NCBI GenBank assembly: GCA_021828245.1
Contig: JAKASC010000002.1
Span: 1-34,577, forward strand
Direction of reading: 5' to 3'
Source: Acidobacteriota bacterium
GTDB taxonomy: Bacteria; Acidobacteriota; Terriglobia; UBA7540
DNA: 34,577 nucleotides
Position numbers and translations under genes: made by a program. Numbering within the stretch: position 1 is the stretch's first letter; every line of letters starts with the position of its first letter. The notes under the pieces were generated by a model. That model was not told where the DNA came from. It saw only the letters and a list, made by a program, of their open reading frames with translations, and searched no databases. Shown here piece after piece: positions 15,696 to 25,270 of the stretch.

Positions 15696-15986
15696 TCAAC
15701 GCACCCCGGTAAAGTGTTCAACGGTCGGAAAGGGTTCGTAGAAAGGATGCAGAAGCCGCTTCCATTCCTGACAAGCGGCCGACTGTCGGAACCCCACGGT
15801 GTGGCCCTCGACGGTGCGCCACCTCACGACCAGCAGGTACTTGCCCTGCGTCTCGATGCATCGGTGCACTTCGTGCGACAGGCAATCCTCGCGCGAGGTC
15901 ATCAGGGGGCTTACCGGAGCGAAGGCTCGCTCAAACTCTCGCTCTCGACCCGGTTGGACGCTCAAGATGGCGGCTTTCGGAATCAT
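15696..15986 (-). CDS. Antibiotic biosynthesis monooxygenase (ABM)-domain protein
   Basis: Ferredoxin-like fold pattern MIPKAAILSVQPGREREFERAF...KYLLVVRWRTVEGHTVGFRQSAACQEWKRLLHPFY. Confidence 0.75.
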   Translation of the reverse strand: MIPKAAILSVQPGREREFERAFAPVSPLMTSREDCLSHEVHRCIETQGKYLLVVRWRTVEGHTVGFRQSAACQEWKRLLHPFYEPFPTVEHFTGVR

Positions 15987-16036
15987 CGTCGTTGGGCGGG
16001 CCGGGCCACCTTCTTCTAGCTCCCGGCCAAAGCGGA

Positions 16037-17905
16037 CTACTCCACCGTCACCGACTTCGCCAAGTTTCGCGGCTGATCCACGTCGCAGCCGCGCAGCACG
16101 GCAGTGTGATAAGCCAGCAGTTGCAGAGGCACGACCTCCAGAATAGCCGAGAGCAGCTCGTGGGTGGGGGGCAAGACGACGAGATGGTCGGCCATGTCGC
16201 GCACCTCGCGGTCGCCTTCGGTGACCAAGGCCACGATCGCCGCGCCGCGCGCTTTCGCTTCCTTGATGTTGGCAAGCGTGCGCTCGTAGCGAATGCGAGA
16301 ATCGGGGGCGTTCCAATCGCAGGTGGCAATCACCACCACGGGCAGGGCATCGGCGATGAGCGCGTTGGGGCCATGCTTCATTTCGCCGGCGGGATAGGCC
16401 TCGGCGTGCGTGTAGGCCAGTTTTTTCATCTTCAGCGCCCCTTCGAGCGCCACCGCAAAATGCACCCCGCGGCCCAAATAGAGGAAATCCGACGCGCGAT
16501 GATAGTGGCGTGCTAATTCTTCAAACTCCTCGTCTTTTTGCAACACCGACTCGAGTTGGCGGGGCAGGACGGTGAGCGCTTGAAGCAGCGGAATCGAAGC
16601 TTCGCGGGAAAGCGAGCCGCGCACTTGTCCCAAATAGATGGCGAACAGAAAAAGGGCGGTCAATTGGGCGGCAAAGGTTTTGGTTGAGCCGACACCGATT
16701 TCCGGTCCGGCGTGCGTGTAAATGGTGCCGTCGGCTTCGCGCGGCACCATGCTGCCGAGGACGTTGCAAATGGCCAGCGTCTTGGAGCCTTTGCTCCGCG
16801 CCTCCCGCTGGCCGGCAATGGTATCCGCGGTTTCGCCCGACTGGGTAATGAGCAGCGTAAGCGTGTGGGGCTCAACCAGCGGGTCGCGATAACGGAATTC
16901 CGAGGCGTAATCCACCTCGACCGGGATGCGCGCCAGCCGCTCCAGCATGATTTTGCCGGCAAGTGCGGCGTGGCGCGAGGTTCCTGCCGCCACGATCTTG
17001 ACCTCGCGAAAAGAACGGAAATCCTCTTCTGTAATTTCCATTTCATCCAAAAAAACCTGGCCGGAGCCGGGGGAAACTCGGCCCAGCGCGGTGTCGCGCA
17101 CGGCGCGGGGCTGCTCATAAATTTCCTTGAGCGTGAAATGACGAAACCCGCCCTTTTCCGCTAAGACGGGATCCCAGGTGATGTGCTGGACGCGGCGGGT
17201 GATCGGGCGGCCCTCGAAGTCGCTCAACTGCACACCGCCGGGGGTTAACACGGCCAAGTCACCGTCATTCAAGAAGAAAAGATCGCGTGTGTGATAAAGA
17301 ATGGCGGGCACGTCGCTCGCCACCAGGTATTCGTCTTTTCCCAGGCCGATGACGGCGGGCGGGCCCTGCCGCGCCGCCACAATTTTGTTGGGGTCGAGCG
17401 TGGTGATGACGGCCAAGGCAAAGACGCCCGTCAGCCGCCGCACGGCGGCGCGCGTCGCCTCGTCCAAATTGGGGCCATTGGGCCGCGTGGAGTTCAAGTA
17501 TTTCTCAATCAGATGGGCGATGACCTCGGTGTCAGTTTCCGTGCGGAAGGTGTGGCCTTCCGCCACCAGCTCCTGCTTGAGTTCCAGATAGTTCTCAATG
17601 ATACCGTTATGGACCACGGCCACCGCGCCGTGGCAGTCGCAGAGCGGGTGAGCGTTTTCTTCGGTGGGCGAGCCGTGCGTGGCCCATCGAGTGTGCCCGA
17701 TGCCGTACGTCCCCTCGACGGGATGCAATCGCACCACCTCCTCGAGGTTGCGCAGCTTTCCCAGGGCGCGGCGAACCTCCAGCCGGTGGTCCTGAATCAC
17801 AGCCAAGCCGGCCGAGTCATAGCCGCGATATTGCAGGCGTTGCAAGCCCTCCAGCAGGACGGGCGCGACGCGCTTGTTGCCGATATAGCCGATGATCCCC
17901 GACAT
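16037..17905 (-). CDS. glmS: Glutamine-fructose-6-phosphate aminotransferase (isomerizing)
   Basis: MSGIIGYIGNKRVAPVLLEGLQRLQYRGYDSAG; SIS domains with GTSRHAALAGK, SQSGETADT-type motif; C-terminal DVDQPRNLAKSVTVE. Confidence 0.97.
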   Translation of the reverse strand: MSGIIGYIGNKRVAPVLLEGLQRLQYRGYDSAGLAVIQDHRLEVRRALGKLRNLEEVVRLHPVEGTYGIGHTRWATHGSPTEENAHPLCDCHGAVAVVHNGIIENYLELKQELVAEGHTFRTETDTEVIAHLIEKYLNSTRPNGPNLDEATRAAVRRLTGVFALAVITTLDPNKIVAARQGPPAVIGLGKDEYLVASDVPAILYHTRDLFFLNDGDLAVLTPGGVQLSDFEGRPITRRVQHITWDPVLAEKGGFRHFTLKEIYEQPRAVRDTALGRVSPGSGQVFLDEMEITEEDFRSFREVKIVAAGTSRHAALAGKIMLERLARIPVEVDYASEFRYRDPLVEPHTLTLLITQSGETADTIAGQREARSKGSKTLAICNVLGSMVPREADGTIYTHAGPEIGVGSTKTFAAQLTALFLFAIYLGQVRGSLSREASIPLLQALTVLPRQLESVLQKDEEFEELARHYHRASDFLYLGRGVHFAVALEGALKMKKLAYTHAEAYPAGEMKHGPNALIADALPVVVIATCDWNAPDSRIRYERTLANIKEAKARGAAIVALVTEGDREVRDMADHLVVLPPTHELLSAILEVVPLQLLAYHTAVLRGCDVDQPRNLAKSVTVE

Positions 17906-18023
17906 GAATTTGGAGTCTCGCTCGACAAGCCCTGCGGCTCGGTGGCGGCCGCAGCGATGGCCAGCTCGATTATAGCAGAGGGCGCGCGCTGCCCGACGTA
18001 GGGTGGGCTTCTGCCGGTTGGAC

Positions 18024-19238
18024 TCAGGTTCGATAGGAGGCGTTGATGTCCACGTACCGGTGCGTCAAATCGCAGGTCCACATGCGAGCCGCCGCTCGGC
18101 CTTGATGGAGATGGAGGCGCAACAGCACTTCCTTTTGCGCCAACGCTTTTTTGGCGGTGGCTTCATCAAAGCCGGCGTCGAGCCCGCGACGGCAAAGCGC
18201 CATGCCGTTTACCCAAATATCTATCTTGTCAGGATCAAAACGCGCGCCGGAATAGCCGGCGGCGCAGAGAATTCTTCCCCAGTTGGGATCATTGCCATAA
18301 AGCGCGGTTTTGACCAGTGGCGAATTGGCGATGGCGCGGGCAGCACGCTCGGCGTCCGCTTCATTGCGCGCTCCCAGGACCTCCACGGTAACGAGTTTGC
18401 TTGCGCCCTCGCCGTCGCGGGCGATCATCTTGGCGAGCGTTTGGCACAGTTCCACCAAGCCGGCTTCGAACCACCGTGCGTTGTCCCCGCTGATTTTGAC
18501 GCCGGCATAACCGTTGGCCAGCACCAGCACTGTGTCATTGGTGGAGGTATCGCCGTCCACGCTGATACGGTTGAAGGATTGGCGCACAGCGGACCGCAGC
18601 AGGCGTCCCAGCAAGGCCGGCGGCACTTCGGCGTCCGTCGTAATAAAAGAGAGCATCGTGGCAATGCGCGGGTGAATCATGCCGGCGCCTTTGGCCACCC
18701 CGGCCAAATGGACGGTGCGGCCTCGGAACTCAGAGCGCAATACGCAGGATTTGGCGAACGTATCCGTGGTCATGATGGCGTGCGGCACTTCGGCGGCGTT
18801 CTCCGACGACAATCGCTCAACCAGGCCGGAAAGCTGTCCGAGGACGAGGTCCGTAGCGAGTGGCACACCAATGACCCCCGTGGAGCAGACGAGGACTTGG
18901 TTCGACGGAATGGCCAGCCGTCGGGCAACGGCTTCGACCGTGCGCTCGGCGGCTCGGCGGCCCAGGCGTCCCGTTCCGGCATTGGCGTTGCCGGAATTAA
19001 CCACAATGGCCCGCGCATGGCCGCGGCTTTGAGCCAGGTTCCGACGTGAAACGACTACGGGTGCCGCGGCGGCGCGGTTGGTGGTGAAGGTTCCGGCGGC
19101 GGTGGTCTCGGCGCCTTCGGACACAATAAGCGCCAAGTCGAGCGCGCCCGGCTTCTTCTTGAAACCCGCGGCCGCCGCCGCGGCTCGAAAACCCTTGGGC
19201 GTTCCCAGGTGACCTTCCGTTGCTTCCCAACGTTTCAT
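18024..19238 (-). CDS. argJ: Bifunctional glutamate N-acetyltransferase/amino-acid acetyltransferase
   Basis: VVNSGNANAGTG; CSTGVIGVPL; GVAKGAGMIHPRIATMLSFITTDA; DGDTSTNDTVLVLANG. Confidence 0.95.
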   Translation of the reverse strand: MKRWEATEGHLGTPKGFRAAAAAAGFKKKPGALDLALIVSEGAETTAAGTFTTNRAAAAPVVVSRRNLAQSRGHARAIVVNSGNANAGTGRLGRRAAERTVEAVARRLAIPSNQVLVCSTGVIGVPLATDLVLGQLSGLVERLSSENAAEVPHAIMTTDTFAKSCVLRSEFRGRTVHLAGVAKGAGMIHPRIATMLSFITTDAEVPPALLGRLLRSAVRQSFNRISVDGDTSTNDTVLVLANGYAGVKISGDNARWFEAGLVELCQTLAKMIARDGEGASKLVTVEVLGARNEADAERAARAIANSPLVKTALYGNDPNWGRILCAAGYSGARFDPDKIDIWVNGMALCRRGLDAGFDEATAKKALAQKEVLLRLHLHQGRAAARMWTCDLTHRYVDINASYRT

Positions 19239-19418
19239 GGTCCTGACGCGCCTCCCTCCAATATCGAACCGGCCGGCGGGGGTTGGGTCTTCGCCGGCAA
19301 CGGAGATTTCTGAGTGTAGCAGAGATTGTTCCGATCGCTGAAAGGAGGATAACAAGCCTGGCGGTTTTTTGATGCGCCTTGTCGCAACCGCCCCACGGGC
19401 CTGGGTTGTGCGCGGATT

Positions 19419-20042
19419 TCACTTCACCGGCAGGAGCTTCAAAACGCCCGGCGAGGGAGGCGAGGGACTGGGCGGTCCCGCCACCCTGATGGTGCGAAGG
19501 GTTTCCTCGCACGCCTGCTCATAGAGGCTCACGTCCGAGCCGCCGGTCGAGCAGTCGGCGCGGACGATATAAGCGGGAGAGATGATGTGTGCCGTGATGA
19601 GCATCGCTTGGCCTTGCTCCTCCCAAATCATGGCGGCGTTTCTTCCCTGGATGGGCGAGGGATCAAAGCGATACTGGGGAATATTATCGTAGTCGCCGCG
19701 CGTTTCCCACTTGGCTAGAAGTTGCGGAGAGAATTGGGCGGCTTGGCCGGGATTCGGCTCGGAGGTAATGGTCAACGTGGGGCCGCTTGAGAAGATTCCG
19801 GAGCGGTAGATTTTCACGCCGCCAGGAAAATCCTGCACCTTGCCGTAGATGCCGGCGGCAACTTCCATGCTAATGCCGAGCCGAGGATTTTGATAAGGCA
19901 ATAAATTGAGCGCCGCCGTCTCCTGCGCCAGGCGATAACGTGGATACCATTTGGCCAAAACGTATTCAAAGCTGAGCCAGGCGCCACCAATGATGAGCAC
20001 TCCCAAGCCGAAAACGATTTGGGGCGAGATTTTGATTTTCAT
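19419..20042 (-). CDS. Hypothetical membrane-anchored protein
   Basis: N-terminal TM (IVFGLGVLIIGGAWLSFEYVLA) then soluble domain; no recognised family. Confidence 0.65.
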   Translation of the reverse strand: MKIKISPQIVFGLGVLIIGGAWLSFEYVLAKWYPRYRLAQETAALNLLPYQNPRLGISMEVAAGIYGKVQDFPGGVKIYRSGIFSSGPTLTITSEPNPGQAAQFSPQLLAKWETRGDYDNIPQYRFDPSPIQGRNAAMIWEEQGQAMLITAHIISPAYIVRADCSTGGSDVSLYEQACEETLRTIRVAGPPSPSPPSPGVLKLLPVK

Positions 20043-20424
20043 CCGTCCTCCATCATAACGCCGCAGGGTAGCCGCCGCAACGACCCGGAGCAGTTTCCAC
20101 CCGCTGCCCAAGGGAATAGCAAAAGACAGGCGGTTGAGATGCTTGAGGAGCGGGGAAAAAGACGCTCCCATCTTTGCGAACGGTTCGGCGGAGCATCCGA
20201 GGGGCCGGGAAAATGCCGATGGCTCGAAGGCTAGGCAGGAGTCAAGCCGCCGTCTCATGGGCATGGTCGTCGCGCCAAGGGGGTTACTCGGAGCGCCCCG
20301 CAGGTTCCACGAACGCTTCGAGGAAAGGGGTCAACCGGCCCTCGAGTTCTACTAAGGTTGATGGTGTCATGCCACCGGCGGAACTGTCACAGCCTGGCAG
20401 GCCAACCGATAGTTCACCGAGCAA

Positions 20425-20784
20425 TTAAGGCCGCGCGGGCTTTGGGCCTTGGCCGACGGCATATGGCGTGCGCTTGGGATCTTGGCGGGGAAGGGCATAG
20501 ATGATTTCGCCCGGGCGCGCAAAGTGCATTCGTTCGCGGGCGATTTTCTCGATGGCTTGGGGATTGGATTTGAGCGCCTGAATTTGCTGGGAAAGTTGTT
20601 TATTTTTCTGCTCGAGCGTGCGCACCTGCTGCTGTAACGCCCGAAATTCCTTCTGCTGGCGACGCATGGCAAGGTAGCCGTGCGGTCCGAAAATTTCATG
20701 CGCGAGGAGCAGCAGGGCGATGACAGCCAACACGCCGATGGCCTTGCGGCGAAGCCTCTGGTGTTGGTCAGGGGTGGGCATCAT
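20425..20784 (-). CDS. FtsB/DivIC-like septum formation initiator
   Basis: Short TM followed by coiled-coil (LQQQVRTLEQKNKQLSQQIQAL) and IEKIARERMHFARPGEIIYALP; ATGA overlap with the upstream gene. Confidence 0.85.
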   Translation of the reverse strand: MMPTPDQHQRLRRKAIGVLAVIALLLLAHEIFGPHGYLAMRRQQKEFRALQQQVRTLEQKNKQLSQQIQALKSNPQAIEKIARERMHFARPGEIIYALPRQDPKRTPYAVGQGPKPARP

Positions 20785-22199
20785 GGTTCGGTCACAAAAT
20801 CCTTGGCTACTTGCAGAAGGCGGTTCATTTCCCCCTCCGAAGCGGCTTCGGCATAAAGGCGCACCACCGGCTCTGTGCCGGAGGGACGCATGAGCACCCA
20901 CGAGCCGTCGTCCCGAATCAGCTTCAGCCCGTCGGTGCGATCTATCTTGGCGACTTTGCGGCCGTCGAAGCGATCGTAATCCCGCTGGAGCTTTTCCAAC
21001 ACCCGCTGTTGCGTCTCGGGCTTGAGCGCCAGGTTGATTCGGACCGTGTAGCACGGCCCGACTTTTTTGAAGAGCGCTTCAAGCTGCTGCTTCACCGATT
21101 GTCCGCGGTGGGCGATGGTCTCGGCCACCAGCAGCCCCGCGAGGATGCCGTCTTTTTCCGGCACGTGCCCGCGAATCGTCATGCCGGCGCTCTCTTCGCC
21201 GCCCAGCACCACTTTGTCTTCCTTAATCAGTTCGCCGATGTATTTGAATCCCACCGGCGTTTGGTAAATCGGCACGTGATGGTAGCGCGCCACCGCGTCG
21301 AGCAGGTGAGTGGTCGCTACGCTTCGCCCGATTCCTCCCGGAATCTTCCGCGCCTCAATCAAATAATCCGCCACCACGGCCAGAATGTAATTGGGATGAA
21401 TCCAGGTTCCGTCGGCATCCACTACGCCGAAGCGGTCGGCGTCGCCGTCGGTTGAAAGACCCACGACGCATTGCTCCGCCTTGACGAACTGCGCCAATTC
21501 CTGGAGATTTTTCTCGCTCGGCTCCGGCCCTACGCCGGAGAAAAGCACGTCGCGATAATCGTGCAACGTGTGGACAGCGGCGCCCGTTTCCCTCAGCAAG
21601 TCGTTCAAGTAGCCGCGACCCGTTCCGTAGAGCGGGTCATAGGCGATTTTCAGCTTGGCCTGCGCGATGGTTTTGAGGTCCACTTTCTCGCGCAGGCTGT
21701 CGAGGTAGGCTGGACGCGGATCGGCGGGTCGTTGGAGCGGCGCGGTAAAGTTCGGCCCTTGAACCGAGAATTCTCCCGCCTGCGCCCGCCCGGCCAACTC
21801 CTCAATTTGGCGGGTGATTTCCGGCAAGGCGGGAGCTCCGTCGGCGCTTGAGAATTTGAGGCCGTTGTACTCGGGCGGATTATGGCTGGCGGTGATGTTG
21901 ACGCCGCCGTCGAGCCGGCTGTGGAGAATTTCGTAGGCGAGCGCCGGGGTCGGATCGGCCCTCGCGCACCGCCACGTCTCGACGCCATGCGAAGCCAAAA
22001 CCTCCGCCACCGTGGCGGCGAATCTTTCCGACAAAAACCGTGTGTCGTAGCCGACGATCACGCGCGGCCGGCCCGATTGCGTCAACAGAAATTGCGCGAT
22101 GCCCGCCGCCGCCAGTCGGACGTTTTGAAACGTGAAGTCTTCCGCGATGATGCCGCGCCAGCCCGACGTGCCGAAGTGGATAGGGTGGTTGCGTCCCAT
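20781..22199 (-). CDS. Phosphoglucomutase/phosphomannomutase family protein
   Basis: FGTSGWRGII; GGVNITASHNPPEYNG; STDGDADRFGVVD; GGEESAGMTIRGH; RPSGTEPVVRLYAEA. Confidence 0.95.
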   Translation of the reverse strand: MGRNHPIHFGTSGWRGIIAEDFTFQNVRLAAAGIAQFLLTQSGRPRVIVGYDTRFLSERFAATVAEVLASHGVETWRCARADPTPALAYEILHSRLDGGVNITASHNPPEYNGLKFSSADGAPALPEITRQIEELAGRAQAGEFSVQGPNFTAPLQRPADPRPAYLDSLREKVDLKTIAQAKLKIAYDPLYGTGRGYLNDLLRETGAAVHTLHDYRDVLFSGVGPEPSEKNLQELAQFVKAEQCVVGLSTDGDADRFGVVDADGTWIHPNYILAVVADYLIEARKIPGGIGRSVATTHLLDAVARYHHVPIYQTPVGFKYIGELIKEDKVVLGGEESAGMTIRGHVPEKDGILAGLLVAETIAHRGQSVKQQLEALFKKVGPCYTVRINLALKPETQQRVLEKLQRDYDRFDGRKVAKIDRTDGLKLIRDDGSWVLMRPSGTEPVVRLYAEAASEGEMNRLLQVAKDFVTEP

Positions 22200-22312
22200 A
22201 GCCCGACCATTGTATCGTTAGGGGCTTGCCGCTGCAACGAGGGCGCGGGAGCGCCCGATGGCGCCAGAGCGGGCTCGGCCCCTTCGGCCTCGACGGAGGC
22301 TCGGAGATTCGC

Positions 22313-22654
22313 GTGACCGACAAGGTCGTCATCTTCGTCACTGCGGGCAATCGTCGCGAGGCGCGCAGGATTGCCAAACGTCTGGTGAATTCTCGCCTCG
22401 CCGCCTGCGTCAATCTGACGGCGCCCGTCGAGTCGGTCTATTGGTGGCAGCGCAAGGTGGAATCGAGCCGCGAAGTGTTGCTCATCATCAAAACGCGGCG
22501 TGGATTGTTCCCCCGGGTCGAAGCTGAAATCAGGAAGTTGCACACCTACAAAACGCCCGAGATCATCTGCCTGCCCATCATCGAGGGCTCGGCAGACTAT
22601 CTCAAGTGGCTCGACGATTCCGTGACACCCGCCGATGGATCCAGGGACCGCTAG
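22313..22654 (+). CDS. cutA: Divalent-cation tolerance protein CutA-like
   Basis: GTG start; LAACVNLTAPVESVYWWQRKVESSREVLLIIKT; HTYKTPEIICLPIIEGSADYLKWL. Confidence 0.93.
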   Translation: MTDKVVIFVTAGNRREARRIAKRLVNSRLAACVNLTAPVESVYWWQRKVESSREVLLIIKTRRGLFPRVEAEIRKLHTYKTPEIICLPIIEGSADYLKWLDDSVTPADGSRDR

Positions 22655-22761
22655 CCACGGCACTCCCCTCCGTGTCGCGGGCCGTGCATGAGGAACAATC
22701 CCGCGGCGCCGCCCGACGCAGCAATGGTTGCGCTGTTGGGTCTGCGAGTCGCTGACAAGCC

Positions 22762-23901
22762 TCAAATTCTTTCGAGCGCCTGCTCCAAATCGGCGATTAA
22801 ATCCTCGACGTCTTCAATGCCCACGGAGATGCGCACCAGGCCGTCGGTAATGCCGAGCCTTTGACGTTGTTCGGGCGGGACGCTCGCATGCGTCATCGTC
22901 GCCGGATGTGAAATTAGCGTCTCGACGCCGCCCAGGCTCTCCGCGAGCGAGCAGAGCCGGACAGACTTCAGAACCTTTTTCGCGTTTTCAAGCGAGCCGG
23001 TTTCAAAAGACAACATGCCGCCAAAGCCGGTCATCTGCTTTTTGGCGAGCTCGTGCTGCGGGTGACTCACAAGACCGGGATAATGAACTTTTTTGACTTT
23101 GGGATGCTCGGACAAAAATTTGGCGACGGCCAGGCCGTTCTCATTGTGCTGGCGCATGCGCACGGCAAGCGTCTTCACGCCGCGCAGCACGAGCCAGCTA
23201 TCCATCGGGCCGAGCACCGCGCCGGCGGCGTTCTGAATGAACTTCAACCGTTCCGCCAGGCCCGCGTCCTTGACAATCACCGCTCCGCCCACGCCGTCGC
23301 TGTGGCCGTTCAGGTATTTGGTGGTGCTGTGCAGCACGATGTCGGCGCCGAGCGCGAGGGGCCGCTGGAAATACGGACTCATAAACGTGTTGTCCACGGC
23401 CAAAAGCGCGTTCGAGCGATGCGCGAGCGCCGCGGCCTGCGCGATGTCCGTGATTTCCATCACGGGATTGGTCGGTGTTTCCATGTAAAGCAAGCGCGTC
23501 GTGGGTTGGAAAGCGCGCTCGGTCGTCGCAAGGTCGGTCGTATCGGCGTAGGAAAAGCTCAAGCCGGTGTCTTTGAGCAGGCGCTCGAACAGGCGGAACG
23601 TTCCGCCGTAGAGATTGTGTCCGGCCACGATGTGGTCGCCGGGCTTGAACAGCGTCATCACGGCGTTAATCGCGGCCATGCCGGAGGCGAAAGCCAATCC
23701 GAACTCGCCGCCTTCCAGCCGCCCCAGGTTGCGCTCGAGCGCCGCCCGCGTCGGATTGGACGTCCGCGCGTACTCGTAGCCCTTGTGCTTGCCCAGCTCT
23801 TCCTGCACAAAGGTCGAAGTCTGATAAATGGGAACGATAATCGCTCCCGTGGCCGGGTCGGGCTCCTGGCCCACATGAATCGCATCGGTTGAGAATCCCA
23901 T
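22762..23901 (-). CDS. Cys/Met metabolism PLP-dependent enzyme (cystathionine gamma-synthase/lyase)
   Basis: YEYARTSNPTRAALERNLGRLEGG; VDNTFMSPYFQRPLALGADIVLHSTTKYLNGHSD; SLGGVETLISHPATMTHASVPPEQR. Confidence 0.95.
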   Translation of the reverse strand: MGFSTDAIHVGQEPDPATGAIIVPIYQTSTFVQEELGKHKGYEYARTSNPTRAALERNLGRLEGGEFGLAFASGMAAINAVMTLFKPGDHIVAGHNLYGGTFRLFERLLKDTGLSFSYADTTDLATTERAFQPTTRLLYMETPTNPVMEITDIAQAAALAHRSNALLAVDNTFMSPYFQRPLALGADIVLHSTTKYLNGHSDGVGGAVIVKDAGLAERLKFIQNAAGAVLGPMDSWLVLRGVKTLAVRMRQHNENGLAVAKFLSEHPKVKKVHYPGLVSHPQHELAKKQMTGFGGMLSFETGSLENAKKVLKSVRLCSLAESLGGVETLISHPATMTHASVPPEQRQRLGITDGLVRISVGIEDVEDLIADLEQALERI

Positions 23902-24058
23902 AATCTCCCTCCTTCCTGTAGCGCCGATCTATGACCGGCGGCCGGTCGCTTTCCTTCGAGTTGCGGGTTCGTGAGCGCCCGCAGCACACACGATGCAGTA
24001 TCGCGGCTACCTGCTCTAAATTGCCACCAAAAAAATCAGGGATAGCTGGGCGGGTGAC

Positions 24059-24082
24059 GCAGGGGCGCGCGTCGTCGGCGCT
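24059..24082. repeat. Diverged copy of the 26.28/26.35-kb repeat core
   Basis: GCAGGGGCGCGCGTCGTCGGCGCT versus GCAGAGGTGCGCGTCGTTGGCGCT at 26275-26298 (3 differences). Confidence 0.5.
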
Positions 24083-24239
24083 ACTTGCTGCTCACGCCGC
24101 GCCCCGGGACGATACCCGATAACGTGTGGCCTTGCGATATTATCAGAATGAAGAGCCGCGGACCTCATAAACGGCGGTCCGCGCTGCTTGCTTGAACGGC
24201 GCAGGCAATACAAGAAGCCGCTGACGACGACCGCTCCGG

Positions 24240-24272
24240 CCTGAACTGAAAGGCCTGCGCCAGCCAGCGGCC
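24240..24272. repeat. Hairpin repeat R1, copy 1
   Basis: CCTGAACTGAAAGGCCTGCGCCAGCCAGCGGCC; stem GGCCT/AGGCC around GAACTGAA. Confidence 0.6.
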
Positions 24273-24324
24273 TTGCGCGGGGCCTTCGGCTTGACAGGCT
24301 GCCGCGCCGCATGACAAAATTGCC

Positions 24325-24337
24325 GTATGCGTCATAC
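24325..24337. promoter_or_regulatory. Candidate autoregulatory operator of the RHH/PIN module
   Basis: Palindrome GTATG-CGT-CATAC overlapping the antitoxin start codon, nested with ATGAC/GTCAT. Confidence 0.35.
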
Positions 24338-24539
24338 AACTACGGTTCGGCTTACAAAAGATATTGCTCTCTGGCTTGAAGATAGGGCGCGAAAAACGGG
24401 CGTTCCCGCCGGGCGGATTATCCGCGAGCAACTTGAAATCGCCCGCGCGCGCCAGGGCAAAGGGCGATTTCTGCGCCTGGCGGGCAGGATTGCCGGACCC
24501 CGTAATTTGTCCTCGCGCCAAGGCTTTTCGAGATCATGA
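24327..24539 (+). CDS. Ribbon-helix-helix antitoxin
   Basis: MRHTTTVRLTKDIALWLEDRARKTGVPAGRIIREQLEIAR; ATGA overlap with the downstream PIN gene. Confidence 0.8.
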   Translation: MRHTTTVRLTKDIALWLEDRARKTGVPAGRIIREQLEIARARQGKGRFLRLAGRIAGPRNLSSRQGFSRS

Positions 24540-24946
24540 AAGGCATCGCGGACACCGGTTTTGTCGTCGCCTTCGGCAACCGCAACGATGCCCACCACTC
24601 GTGGGCGGTCGAGGTGGCGTCGGGGCTTTCTGAGCCCTTGCTGACTTGTGACGCCGTGCTCGCGGAAGCCGCCTTTCATCTCGGTTCCAGCGAATACGTC
24701 CTCTCACTCGTTAGCGAAGAAATGCTTCGGCCCGCGTTTGAAGTTGGGAAAAACCTTGAGCAACTGCGGGCGCTGGCGGCGCGCTATGAGAATCGTAGTC
24801 CCGACCTCGCCGACCTTTGTCTCATTCGCATGAGCGAACTTTATCCCCGACATACCGTCATCACGGTTGATGAGGCCGACTTCCGCGTTTATCGCCGCAA
24901 CAAGCGCGAGGCCATTCCCTTGCTCTGCCCGCCTAGACGACGTTGA
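24536..24946 (+). CDS. PIN-domain (VapC-like) toxin
   Basis: MKGIADTGFVVAFGN..; LLTCDAVLAEAAFHLG; SPDLADLCLIRMSE; HTVITVDEADFRVYRR acidic pattern of PIN domains. Confidence 0.88.
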   Translation: MKGIADTGFVVAFGNRNDAHHSWAVEVASGLSEPLLTCDAVLAEAAFHLGSSEYVLSLVSEEMLRPAFEVGKNLEQLRALAARYENRSPDLADLCLIRMSELYPRHTVITVDEADFRVYRRNKREAIPLLCPPRRR

Positions 24947-25013
24947 GGCGCCTGGCGACCCGCTGTAGCGCAGGGCCTGCGATCAAAGCCTCCATTGCGC
25001 CTTCGCCGCGCAG

Positions 25014-25046
25014 ACCTGAACTGAAAGGTCTGCGCCAGCCCGCGGC
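25014..25046. repeat. Hairpin repeat R1, copy 2
   Basis: CCTGAACTGAAAGGTCTGCGCCAGCCCGCGGCG; extended stem GCAGACCT/AGGTCTGC with the same GAACTGAA loop. Confidence 0.6.
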
Positions 25047-25182
25047 GATCCGATCAACGGCCGCAAGGGTTGAACGGCCCGGCGCGTCGCGCGGGGGTGA
25101 GGAGTGTGAAACCCTGCGGTTCTTTCCGGCGGGCACCGGCCCGAGCCGCAGAGGTTGCTCGTCGCAACCTCTGCGCTCCCCG
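25045..25182. repeat. Dispersed repeat R2, copy 1
   Basis: About 138 bp closely matching 26429-26566; contains GCAGAGGTTGC-tcgtc-GCAACCTCTGC hairpin (25148-25174). Confidence 0.75.
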
Positions 25183-25270
25183 CTCTCTCTGGGCAGTCCG
25201 ACCCTCCGGCGCATTTACAAAAGAACGGTTTCCGTTCCACTCCCCGGGCAGAGGGCTGGTTATTTGAGCG

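Noticed and set aside
18003-19049. 348-aa + strand ORF
   Set aside because: Antisense shadow of argJ; composition typical of a GC-rich mirror frame.
23053-23892. 279-aa + strand ORF
   Set aside because: Antisense shadow of the MetB-like gene.
23902-24020. SAM riboswitch upstream of the MetB-like gene
   Set aside because: No recognisable SAM-I/SAM-II consensus on the minus strand; a covariance-model search would be needed.
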